Made by a program: the position numbers and the translations under genes | Notes under the pieces: generated by a model | Told to the model about the DNA's origin: nothing | The model's database searches: none | The model's input: the letters and a program-made list of their open reading frames with translations, nothing else | Source: Cyanobium sp. Aljojuca 7A6 | Lineage (GTDB): Bacteria > Cyanobacteriota > Cyanobacteriia > PCC-6307 > Cyanobiaceae | DNA: 45,703 nt | Assembly (NCBI RefSeq): GCF_024346455.1 | Contig: NZ_JAGQCY010000020.1 | Span: 1-45,703 of the forward strand | Direction: 5' to 3' | Part shown: piece after piece, positions 7,168-14,097 of the stretch | Layout of the letters: every line of letters begins with the position of its first letter | How positions within the stretch are numbered: position 1 is the first letter of the stretch

Positions 7168-8985
7168 ATGAAACTCTTCCAGCAACTGCTGGTTGCTCCC
7201 GCAGCCCTCGGCCTGCTCGCCCCTGTGGCGGTCCAGGCAGCTGAGCTCAACATCGACGGCATCAACAAGTACGCCGCCGAGGAGCAAGTCACCAGCATCA
7301 ACCAGTTTTCCGACGTCAAGCCCACCGACTGGGCCTTCCAGGCCCTTTCGAACCTGATCGAGCGCTACGGCTGCGTCGCCGGCTACCCGAACGGCACCTA
7401 CAAGGGCGGCCAGGCCATGACCCGCTACGAAGCGGCGGCCCTGCTGAACGCCTGCCTCGACCGGATCACCGAAGTGACCGACGAGCTCAAGCGCCTGATG
7501 GCCGAGTTCGAGAAGGAACTCGCCGTGCTGCGCGGCCGTGTGGATGGCCTGGAGGCCAAGGTGGGTGAGCTTGAAGCCACCCAGTTTTCCACCACCACGA
7601 AGCTGACCGGTAAGGCCACCTTCATCATGGGTGCCAACAGCTACGGCGGAAATGCTCGGGTGAGCCCTGCCGCTTCTGCTTTCTTCGGGACTTCGGCCGC
7701 CACAATCGCTCCTAACGGTGTGATCACTCCAGGTGTGCCGAACGTCCCCGTTCTGGTCCCTGGCGCCTTCGGTGCCAACTTCCCTGCTCTTTTCGTCCCT
7801 AACACCTGGGCGAACCAGGCCCGTCAGAGCCAGGGCGCCACGGCGTTCAACTACGACATCCAGCTCAACTTCGACACCAGCTTCACTGGTAAGGACCTCC
7901 TGCGCACCCGCCTGCGCGCCGGTAACTTTGCCCAAGGCCCATGGGCCGGTGGTCCGGTCGTTGGTCTGAACGCTACGGAAACTGCCTTTGAAGAGAACTG
8001 CGGCCTTGGGGTCGACTGCGGTGACGTGGTCGCCATCAACCGTCTCTTCTACCAGTTCCCCCTGGGCAGCAACTTCACCGCCACCATCGGTGGTCGGGTC
8101 CGTCAGGACGACATGCTGGCCGTCTGGCCGTCCGCTTACCCGGCTGACACTGTCCTTGACATCTTCACCTACGCCGGTGCCCCCGGCACCTACAGCCTCA
8201 ACCTGGGTGCTGGTGGCGGTCTGTGGTGGAAGAGCGGCGGCTTCAGCGTCAGCGCCAACTACGTCTCCGCCAACGGCGACTCGGGCAACCCGATCGCCGG
8301 CACGGCGAACTGCGGTGGCATCGGCAACGCCTGTTCCGCCCAGACGGGTACGGCCCAAGTCGCTTACACCGGCTCCAACTGGGGCCTCGCGGCGGCCTAC
8401 ACCTACTCCTCGGGTGGTGCAGGTACCTATGCCGGCAACGCCACGCCTCTGGCCAACACCCTCTTCTTGAACTCGAATGCCACCAACTCGGTTGGCATCA
8501 GCGGCTACTGGCAGCCCAGCAACTCCGGTTGGATCCCCTCGATCAGCACCGGCTGGGGCATCAACACCAGCAACTTCAACGGCACCAACTTCGCCGACGG
8601 GGGGCTCGTCTCCACCACCGGCATCACCAAGGCCACCAGCCAGTCTTGGTACGTGGGCCTGCAGTGGGATGATGTGTTCATCAAGGGCAACTCCGCCGGT
8701 ATGGCCGTGGGTCAGCCCACCTTCCTCACGGCTGTCAGCGGTGGCAACGCCGTCTTCGGTGGCCCAGCCGCCGCCACCGCCATCGTTGATGGCAACTATG
8801 CCTGGGAGTGGTGGTACAAGTTCCAGGTCACCGACAACATCAGCGTGACCCCGGCGCTCTACTACCTGAGCGCTCCGCTGGGTCAGGTCTCCAAGAACGT
8901 CGGTATTGGCGGCGTTCCTACTGGTGCTGGCGGAAGCGAGTTTAACAACTTCGGCGGCTTCATCAAGACCACCTTCAAGTTCTGA
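7168..8985 (+). CDS. SLH-domain outer-membrane porin (OprB/Som type), copy 1
   Basis: This 605-residue outer-membrane protein has a signal peptide at residues 1-25 (cut near VQA-AEL). An S-layer-homology domain follows at about residues 42-105 (FSDVKPTDWAFQALSNLIER, GYPNGTYKGGQAMTRYEAAA), which in cyanobacterial porins anchors to peptidoglycan. Next comes a short coiled coil (about residues 106-140, EVTDELKRLMAEFEKELAVL) and an OprB-type beta-barrel ending in the terminal aromatic FIKTTFKF. The family passes small solutes and ions through the outer membrane. It is the first of three tandem paralogues and the most diverged in its barrel, yet 7299-7571 is identical in DNA to the second copy. 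The ATG follows GTGTGAGGA. Confidence 0.95.
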   Translation: MKLFQQLLVAPAALGLLAPVAVQAAELNIDGINKYAAEEQVTSINQFSDVKPTDWAFQALSNLIERYGCVAGYPNGTYKGGQAMTRYEAAALLNACLDRITEVTDELKRLMAEFEKELAVLRGRVDGLEAKVGELEATQFSTTTKLTGKATFIMGANSYGGNARVSPAASAFFGTSAATIAPNGVITPGVPNVPVLVPGAFGANFPALFVPNTWANQARQSQGATAFNYDIQLNFDTSFTGKDLLRTRLRAGNFAQGPWAGGPVVGLNATETAFEENCGLGVDCGDVVAINRLFYQFPLGSNFTATIGGRVRQDDMLAVWPSAYPADTVLDIFTYAGAPGTYSLNLGAGGGLWWKSGGFSVSANYVSANGDSGNPIAGTANCGGIGNACSAQTGTAQVAYTGSNWGLAAAYTYSSGGAGTYAGNATPLANTLFLNSNATNSVGISGYWQPSNSGWIPSISTGWGINTSNFNGTNFADGGLVSTTGITKATSQSWYVGLQWDDVFIKGNSAGMAVGQPTFLTAVSGGNAVFGGPAAATAIVDGNYAWEWWYKFQVTDNISVTPALYYLSAPLGQVSKNVGIGGVPTGAGGSEFNNFGGFIKTTFKF

Positions 8986-9003
8986 TCCCTCAGGATCAAT
9001 CCC

Positions 9004-9010
9004 CCTCACA
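9004..9010 (+). promoter_or_regulatory. CCTCACA element in porin 1 3' UTR
   Basis: CCTCACA is complementary to seven bases (TGTGAGG) of the porin ribosome-binding sites. It lies 17 bases before the terminator stem. Its function is inferred only from this complementarity and from similar elements after the other two porins. Confidence 0.35.
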
Positions 9011-9026
9011 AAACGTCCTCTCTCCT

Positions 9027-9057
9027 GCCCGGCTGCTTTGCAGCCGGGCTTTTTGTT
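9027..9057 (+). terminator. Rho-independent terminator of porin 1
   Basis: GCCCGGCTGC and GCAGCCGGGC form a perfect 10-bp stem with a TTT loop at 9027-9049, followed by TTTTTGTT. It lies about 40 bases after the stop codon. Confidence 0.93.
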
Positions 9058-9150
9058 GACCATATGATCACGAGTTGACGAAGACTTCAGCCTGTACCAA
9101 TCGCTACCTGTGCCTGTGATGGGTGCTGATTGGCCCTCGCTCCCTGGCCA

Positions 9151-9156
9151 TACCTT
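9151..9156 (+). promoter_or_regulatory. Possible -10 element of porin 2
   Basis: TACCTT lies in the string ATACCTTTG, which recurs at the same place upstream of porin 3 (11104-11112). It would place the transcript start near 9163, at the base of the CCCC-TTGC-GGGG hairpin. No convincing -35 box is seen. Confidence 0.3.
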
Positions 9157-9163
9157 TGGGCTT

Positions 9164-9197
9164 CCCCTTGCGGGGATTCCTCTTTTTGGTGTGAGGA
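9164..9197 (+). promoter_or_regulatory. Porin 2 leader: hairpin plus Yfr1-complementary ribosome-binding site
   Basis: CCCC-TTGC-GGGG (9164-9175) forms a small hairpin, followed by a pyrimidine-rich stretch and GTGTGAGGA at 9189-9197, 3 bases before the ATG. GTGTGAGGA is the complement of the core Yfr1 motif and contains the Shine-Dalgarno. The leader and the first codons (9164-9277) are identical to those of porin 3 (11120-11233). Confidence 0.6.
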
Positions 9198-9200
9198 CCA

Positions 9201-10973
9201 ATGAAACCCTTCCAGCAATTTCTGCTGGCACCGGTAGCCCTTGGGCTGCTGTCGCCACTTGCCGCTTCCGCCGGTGAAATCTCCCCCAGCCAGCGGGCAG
9301 AGATCTCCACCTACATGGAGCAGCAGGACATCGATCGCTTCAAGGCCTGGGAAGCTCAGAACCAGGTCACGAGCGTCAACCAGTTTTCCGACGTCAAGCC
9401 CACCGACTGGGCCTTCCAGGCCCTTTCGAACCTGATCGAGCGCTACGGCTGCGTCGCCGGCTACCCGAACGGCACCTACAAGGGCGGCCAGGCCATGACC
9501 CGCTACGAAGCGGCGGCCCTGCTGAACGCCTGCCTCGACCGGATCACCGAAGTGACCGACGAGCTCAAGCGCCTGATGGCCGAGTTCGAGAAGGAACTCG
9601 CCGTGCTGCGCGGCCGTGTGGATGGCCTGGAGGCCAAGGTGGGTGAGCTGGAAGCCACCCAGTTCTCCACCACCACCAAGCTCCAGGGTGAAGCCACCTT
9701 CGTGATCGGTGCCAACTCCTTTGGTGGCAACCAGAGCCTGCCAAACCCCGCAGCCGGAATTCCGGCTGCTGCCGCCAATGCCTTCCCCGCCAACAACCGC
9801 CGCAACTGGGGAGCAACGGTCTTCAACTACGACGTTCGCCTCAATTTCCTCACCAGCTTCACTGGCAAGGATCTGCTGTACACCCGGCTGCGCAGCGGCA
9901 ACGCCAACAACAGCCCCTTCAATGGCAACCCTTACAACTTGATGGCGCTGGACAAGCTCACCGCTCCCACCGCCGGTGCCGACACCGTTTTCATTGACCG
10001 TCTCTACTACCGCTTCCCCATCGGCAAGGACTTCACCGCCATGATCGGCCCGAAGGCTCGGGCCACTGAATTTCTTGCTATCTCACCCTGGTTCTACAAG
10101 TCCGACATCCTCGATGTCTTCACCTTGCATGGAGCACCGGGCGCGTATAACAAGTCCACCGGCGCGACCTTCGGCCTGATGTGGAAGCAGAACGTGCAGA
10201 AGGGCAAGCCCTTCTTCGCGGTCTCCACGGCTTATGTCGCCCCCAATGCTGACAACGGCAACCCGAATCAGGGTGGCCTGCTGAATGAGCGCAGCCGCGG
10301 CACCTGGACCACCCAGGCCGGCGTGTCCGGCCAGCAGTGGCGCTTTGCCTTCGCCTGGAGCTATGTCCAGTGCGGCCAGAACTTCCGCCGCGGCAGTTCC
10401 TTCGCCCAGCCGGCCGTCGGCTGCACCAGCATCAACAACAACTTCCTGGGTTCGGAGAACTTCGGCAACAGCGCCGCGTACTCCAACAACTTCGCCACCA
10501 CCTTCGCGTGGCGTCCCAAGACCAGCAGCTGGATCCCCTCGATCAGCCTGGGCTGGGGCTACAACGCCATGACCCAGCCCGAGCTGAACCCCCAGACCCA
10601 GGCGGTCCGGATCGGAGCCACCACGGTGAACGTTCCCACCGGCTTCAGCACGGTTCCGACCTTCAACCAGTCGGCGAACCGCGGCGCCAGCCAGTCCTGG
10701 AGCGTGGGTCTGCAATGGTCGGATGTGTTCATGAAGGGCAACCAGGCCGGCATGGCCGTGGGTCAGCCCGTGTTCGCGACCTCGCTGCGCAATGGCGAGA
10801 CGCCCCAGGACGGCAACTTCGTCTGGGAGTGGTGGTACCAGTTCCAGGTCACCGACAACATCAGCGTGACCCCGGCCATCTTCTACCTGAGCAGGCCGAA
10901 CGGCCAGTTCACCACCGCCGGCGAGTCAAGCAGCGTGTTCGGAGGCCTGATTCAGACCCAGTTCAGGTTCTGA
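9201..10973 (+). CDS. SLH-domain outer-membrane porin (OprB/Som type), copy 2
   Basis: The 590-residue protein has a signal peptide (residues 1-24, cut near ASA-GEI). A helical stretch (QRAEISTYMEQQDIDRFKAW) absent from copy 1 follows. Then come the SLH domain (about residues 60-125), the coiled coil and an OprB beta-barrel ending LIQTQFRF. It shares the barrel architecture of copy 3 throughout, including YVQCG with NFRRG and the FYLSRPNGQFTTAG end, so copies 2 and 3 are the more recent duplicates. The SLH and coiled-coil region is identical in DNA to copy 1 over 9377-9649. It has its own leader and a 3' hairpin, which suggests separate regulation. Confidence 0.95.
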   Translation: MKPFQQFLLAPVALGLLSPLAASAGEISPSQRAEISTYMEQQDIDRFKAWEAQNQVTSVNQFSDVKPTDWAFQALSNLIERYGCVAGYPNGTYKGGQAMTRYEAAALLNACLDRITEVTDELKRLMAEFEKELAVLRGRVDGLEAKVGELEATQFSTTTKLQGEATFVIGANSFGGNQSLPNPAAGIPAAAANAFPANNRRNWGATVFNYDVRLNFLTSFTGKDLLYTRLRSGNANNSPFNGNPYNLMALDKLTAPTAGADTVFIDRLYYRFPIGKDFTAMIGPKARATEFLAISPWFYKSDILDVFTLHGAPGAYNKSTGATFGLMWKQNVQKGKPFFAVSTAYVAPNADNGNPNQGGLLNERSRGTWTTQAGVSGQQWRFAFAWSYVQCGQNFRRGSSFAQPAVGCTSINNNFLGSENFGNSAAYSNNFATTFAWRPKTSSWIPSISLGWGYNAMTQPELNPQTQAVRIGATTVNVPTGFSTVPTFNQSANRGASQSWSVGLQWSDVFMKGNQAGMAVGQPVFATSLRNGETPQDGNFVWEWWYQFQVTDNISVTPAIFYLSRPNGQFTTAGESSSVFGGLIQTQFRF

Positions 10974-10989
10974 GCGTCCCGTTCAGCCT

Positions 10990-10998
10990 TCCTCACAC
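10990..10998 (+). promoter_or_regulatory. TCCTCACAC element in porin 2 3' UTR
   Basis: TCCTCACAC is the exact reverse complement of the GTGTGAGGA found before all three porin start codons, and it equals nine bases of the Yfr1 core motif. It lies 10 bases before the 3' hairpin. Its regulatory role is inference. Confidence 0.4.
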
Positions 10999-11008
10999 AC
11001 AACCCTCC

Positions 11009-11030
11009 GCCCCCCTTTCCAGGGGGGCTT
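11009..11030 (+). terminator. Weak terminator-like hairpin after porin 2
   Basis: GCCCCCC and GGGGGGC form a 7-bp stem with loop TTTCCA, but the T-tract is eroded (only TT, then ACCC). The matching hairpin after porin 3 has five T. Termination here may be incomplete, allowing read-through into porin 3. Confidence 0.55.
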
Positions 11031-11104
11031 ACCCATGGGGTGCCATGTCGGCTGCAACACCAGCCGGTGTGCTGCGGCCTTGCAGCAGGGCGGATGGATT
11101 CCGA

Positions 11105-11110
11105 TACCTT
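11105..11110 (+). promoter_or_regulatory. Possible -10 element of porin 3
   Basis: TACCTT in ATACCTTTG matches the element at 9150-9158. TTGCAG at 11080-11085 could serve as a -35 box, but at a 19-base spacing. Confidence 0.3.
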
Positions 11111-11119
11111 TGCGCCGTC

Positions 11120-11153
11120 CCCCTTGCGGGGATTCCTCTTTTTGGTGTGAGGA
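11120..11153 (+). promoter_or_regulatory. Porin 3 leader: hairpin plus Yfr1-complementary ribosome-binding site
   Basis: This is identical to the porin 2 leader: the CCCC-TTGC-GGGG hairpin, a pyrimidine stretch, and GTGTGAGGA at 11145-11153, 3 bases before the ATG. Confidence 0.6.
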
Positions 11154-11156
11154 CCA

Positions 11157-12983
11157 ATGAAACCCTTCCAGCAATTTCTGCTGGCACCGGTAGCCCTTGG
11201 GCTGCTGTCGCCACTTGCCGCTTCCGCCGGTGAGATCTCCCCCACCCAGCGGGCAGAGATCTCCACCTACATGGAGCAGCAGGACATCGATCGCTTCAAG
11301 GCCTGGGAAGCCCAGAACCAGGTCACGAGCGTCAACCAGTTTTCCGACGTCAAGCCCACTGACTGGGCTTTCCAGGCCCTTTCCAACCTGGTGGACCGTT
11401 ACGGCTGCGTCGCCGGCTATCCCAACGGCACCTTCAAGGGCGGCCAGGCCATGACCCGCTACGAAGCGGCGGCCCTGCTGAACGCCTGCCTCGACCGGAT
11501 CACCGAAGTGACCGACGAGCTCAAGCGCCTGATGGACGAGTTCGAGAAGGAACTCGCCGTGCTGCGCGGCCGGGTGGATGGCCTGGAGGCCAAGGTGGGT
11601 GAGCTGGAAGCCACCCAGTTCTCCACCACCACCAAGCTCCAGGGTGATGCCGTCTTCGTGATCGGTGCCAACAGCTTCGGCGGCAGCCAGGGCAACCCGA
11701 ACACCGCGGCTTTCCTGCCCTTGGGTGCTAATCCCAACAGCGCGTTGCCGGCCACCAACGCCAATGCGAACCGCTTCCCCGCCAACAACCGTCGCGACTG
11801 GGGCGGCACGGTTTTCAACTATGACCTCCGCCTCAACCTCCTCACCAGCTTCACCGGTAAGGACCTGCTCTACACCCGTCTGAGGGCCGGCAACTTCCAG
11901 AACAGCCCCTTCGGCGGCAACCCTTACAACCTGATGGCCCTGGATCGGGCCTTCTCCTCCAACGTTGGCAATGCTGCCGGCAGCACCGGCAACGACATCG
12001 TTTCCATCGATCGTCTGTACTACCGCTTCCCGATCGGCCGCGACTTCACGGCCCTTCTCGGCGCCAAAGCCCGGAACACCGAGTTCCTGGCGATCACGCC
12101 CTGGTTCTACAACGGCGGCATCCTTGATGTCTTCACGCTGCACGGTGCTCCCGGCACCTACAACAAGGCCACCGGCTCCACCTTCGGCCTGATGTGGAAG
12201 CAGAATGTCAAGAAGGGCAAGCCCTTCTTCGCGCTCTCCACGGCCTACGTCGCCCCCAGAGGCGACAACGGCAACCCCAACCAGGGTGGTCTGCTGACTG
12301 AGCGCAGTGGCGGCACCTGGACCACCCAGGCCGGCATCGCTGGCAAGCAATGGCGTTTCGCCTTTGCCTGGAGCTATGTCCAGTGTGGAACCAACTTCCG
12401 CAGGGGCACCCAGTTCGCCCAGCCTGGCGTGGACTGCACCAACATCACCACCCCCGCTGGCTTCGAGAACAACGGCGGCAGTGCCTCCTACTCGAACAAC
12501 TTCGCCACGACCCTGGCCTGGCAGCCCAAAAAGAGTGGCTGGATCCCCTCCATCAACCTGGGCTGGGGCTACAACGCCATGACCCAGCCAGAGCTGAACC
12601 CCCTGACCTCAACGGTTCGGGTCGGACGCACCACGGTGACCGTGCCTAACGGCTTCAGCCGGGTCCCCACCTTCAGTGAGTCGACCAACCGCGCCGCCAG
12701 CCAGTCCTGGAGTGTGGGCCTGCAGTGGTCTGACGCGTTCATGAAGGGCAATGCCCTCGGCATGGCTGTGGGTCAGCCGGTGTTTGCCACCTCGCTGCGC
12801 AACGGCGAGACCCCCCAGGACGGCAACTACGCCTGGGAGTGGTGGTACCGGTTCCAGGTCACCGACAACATCAGTGTGACCCCGGCTCTGTTCTATCTGA
12901 GCCGCCCCAACGGTCAGTTCACCACCGCTGGCCAGTCAAGCAGCGTGCTCGGTGGCCTGATCCAGACCCAGTTCAGGTTCTGA
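11157..12983 (+). CDS. SLH-domain outer-membrane porin (OprB/Som type), copy 3
   Basis: The 608-residue protein has the same order of parts as copy 2: signal peptide (cut near ASA-GEI), the TYMEQQDIDRFKAW helix, SLH domain, coiled coil (RLMDEFEKELAVLRGRVDG) and an OprB-type barrel ending LIQTQFRF. Differences from copy 2 cluster in the predicted barrel loops, for example the insert around ANPNSALPATNANAN after the first strand. That fits different pore selectivity or phage/grazer exposure of the surface loops. Its leader is shared with copy 2 and its 3' end has a full terminator. Solute specificity cannot be read from the sequence. Confidence 0.95.
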   Translation: MKPFQQFLLAPVALGLLSPLAASAGEISPTQRAEISTYMEQQDIDRFKAWEAQNQVTSVNQFSDVKPTDWAFQALSNLVDRYGCVAGYPNGTFKGGQAMTRYEAAALLNACLDRITEVTDELKRLMDEFEKELAVLRGRVDGLEAKVGELEATQFSTTTKLQGDAVFVIGANSFGGSQGNPNTAAFLPLGANPNSALPATNANANRFPANNRRDWGGTVFNYDLRLNLLTSFTGKDLLYTRLRAGNFQNSPFGGNPYNLMALDRAFSSNVGNAAGSTGNDIVSIDRLYYRFPIGRDFTALLGAKARNTEFLAITPWFYNGGILDVFTLHGAPGTYNKATGSTFGLMWKQNVKKGKPFFALSTAYVAPRGDNGNPNQGGLLTERSGGTWTTQAGIAGKQWRFAFAWSYVQCGTNFRRGTQFAQPGVDCTNITTPAGFENNGGSASYSNNFATTLAWQPKKSGWIPSINLGWGYNAMTQPELNPLTSTVRVGRTTVTVPNGFSRVPTFSESTNRAASQSWSVGLQWSDAFMKGNALGMAVGQPVFATSLRNGETPQDGNYAWEWWYRFQVTDNISVTPALFYLSRPNGQFTTAGQSSSVLGGLIQTQFRF

Positions 12984-13000
12984 TTCTCTGGTTTCACGCT

Positions 13001-13008
13001 TCCTCACA
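13001..13008 (+). promoter_or_regulatory. TCCTCACA element in porin 3 3' UTR
   Basis: TCCTCACA is complementary to eight of the nine bases of the porin GTGTGAGGA sites and lies just before the terminator stem, as after porins 1 and 2. Its role is inference. Confidence 0.38.
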
Positions 13009-13015
13009 ACCCCCT

Positions 13016-13041
13016 GCCCCCCTTTTCGAGGGGGGCTTTTT
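13016..13041 (+). terminator. Rho-independent terminator of porin 3
   Basis: GCCCCCC (13016-13022) pairs with GGGGGGC (13030-13036) across a seven-base loop, followed by TTTTT. Confidence 0.9.
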
Positions 13042-13100
13042 CATGGGCGCCATCGACCTGGCCCATCGGCGATGCTGGGTCCAGATGGCGCGCCCAGCGC

Positions 13101-13778
13101 ATGGCCAGGATCCCAGCCGACCACTACGCCACCCTTGGGGTCGCCCCCGGGGCCACCACCGCCGAGATCAAGGCCGCCTACCGAGCCCTCGTCAAACGGC
13201 ACCATCCGGATGCCGGCGGTGATCAGCGCACGATCCTGGCCCTCAATGCCGCCTGGGAGGTGCTCAGGGACGGGGACCGTCGCCGCCATTACGACCACGG
13301 CGCCGGGCTGGGGGCGGCGGTTTCGCCGCGCTCCGGTGGACATGGTTCAGGCCCACGCCGTGGCGCCGGGGCGGCCAGCGACGAGGAGTTGCTGAGCTGG
13401 CTCCAGCAGGTTTACGTGCCGATCGACCGGTTGATTGGCCAGGTGATCAATCCCTTTCCGGCCCAGTTGCGCTCCCTGGCGGCCGATCCCTACGACGACG
13501 ACCTGATGGCGGCGTTCTGTACCTTCCTTGAACAGAGCCGCTCACGGATGGAGAAGGTGGAGGCCCTCTACCGCTCCAGGGCCTGCCCGGCGGCGGCCAG
13601 GGGTTTCGGTCTCAGCCTGTACCACTGCCTCAGCCAGGTGCAGGATGCCCTGGTGGAGCTGGAGCGCTACACCATGGGGTATGTGGACAGCTACCTCCAT
13701 GACGGCAAGGAGATGCTGCGCGAAGCCAGGCTGCGGCGCAGCCGGCTGAAGGAGGAACGGCGCCGGGTGGAGCTTTAG
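13101..13778 (+). CDS. J-domain (DnaJ-like) co-chaperone
   Basis: Residues 1-70 of 225 are a J domain: HYATLGVAPGATTAEIKAAY, the catalytic HPD tripeptide in KRHHPDAGGDQ, and LNAAWEVLRDGDRRRHYD. J domains stimulate the ATPase of Hsp70. There is no zinc-finger or standard DnaJ C-terminal domain. The rest is a short Gly/Ser-rich linker and a helical, charged region (about 95-225) that I do not recognise and that ends in RRSRLKEERRRVEL. It would be a type III J protein that recruits DnaK to a specific client. The gene follows the porin 3 terminator, and its stop overlaps that of ndhO on the other strand. Confidence 0.9.
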   Translation: MARIPADHYATLGVAPGATTAEIKAAYRALVKRHHPDAGGDQRTILALNAAWEVLRDGDRRRHYDHGAGLGAAVSPRSGGHGSGPRRGAGAASDEELLSWLQQVYVPIDRLIGQVINPFPAQLRSLAADPYDDDLMAAFCTFLEQSRSRMEKVEALYRSRACPAAARGFGLSLYHCLSQVQDALVELERYTMGYVDSYLHDGKEMLREARLRRSRLKEERRRVEL

Positions 13779-14020
13779 GCGGCGGGCATCGCTTCGAGCT
13801 GGTCGAGCCGCAACCACACATCTGGAACGGGCCGGCTCCAGCGCAGCTGGGCGTAACTCCCCTGGATGGCGAGGATCTCCCCCGGCCCCTCGAACAGATA
13901 GCCGGGGGCCACCGGATCACTGGCTCCGGCCTCGAGGCTGTTGGTGTAGGCCGTTCTGTTCACCCTCACCAGGGCACCCTTCTTGAGGCTCGGGGCAGCG
14001 GCAGGCGTGGAGTCAGCCAT
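13775..14020 (-). CDS. ndhO: NAD(P)H-quinone oxidoreductase subunit O
   Basis: This 81-residue protein contains the typical NdhO core: LKKGALVRVNRTAY, YLFEGPGEILAIQGSYAQLRW and the near-invariant RPVPDVWLRLDQLE. NdhO is a small peripheral subunit specific to the cyanobacterial and plastid NDH-1 complex, acting in respiration and cyclic electron flow around photosystem I. The start at MADSTPAAAP gives the normal family length; a longer frame to 14074 adds a sequence with no family support and runs into the promoter shared with the divergent epimerase gene. Its TAA overlaps the TAG of the J-domain gene by two bases. Confidence 0.95.
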   Translation of the reverse strand: MADSTPAAAPSLKKGALVRVNRTAYTNSLEAGASDPVAPGYLFEGPGEILAIQGSYAQLRWSRPVPDVWLRLDQLEAMPAA

Positions 14021-14097
14021 CTTGGGAAGGTGCGATCGGCTCAGGTTAGGGCTGCCGGAACCTAACCTCGGCAATGGATTGCGACGGACCTGTAGGC

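Noticed and set aside
7108..9258. A 716-codon open frame on the minus strand across porin 1
   Set aside because: The plus strand encodes an obvious porin with signal peptide, SLH domain and barrel end. The antisense frame is a shadow of its codon bias.
10990..11030. The Yfr1 gene itself lying after porin 2
   Set aside because: The full ACTCCTCACAC motif is not present (the base before TCCTCACAC is C then T, not A then C), there is no 5' stem-loop and the T-tract is missing. I treat it as a Yfr1-like element in the UTR, not as yfr1.
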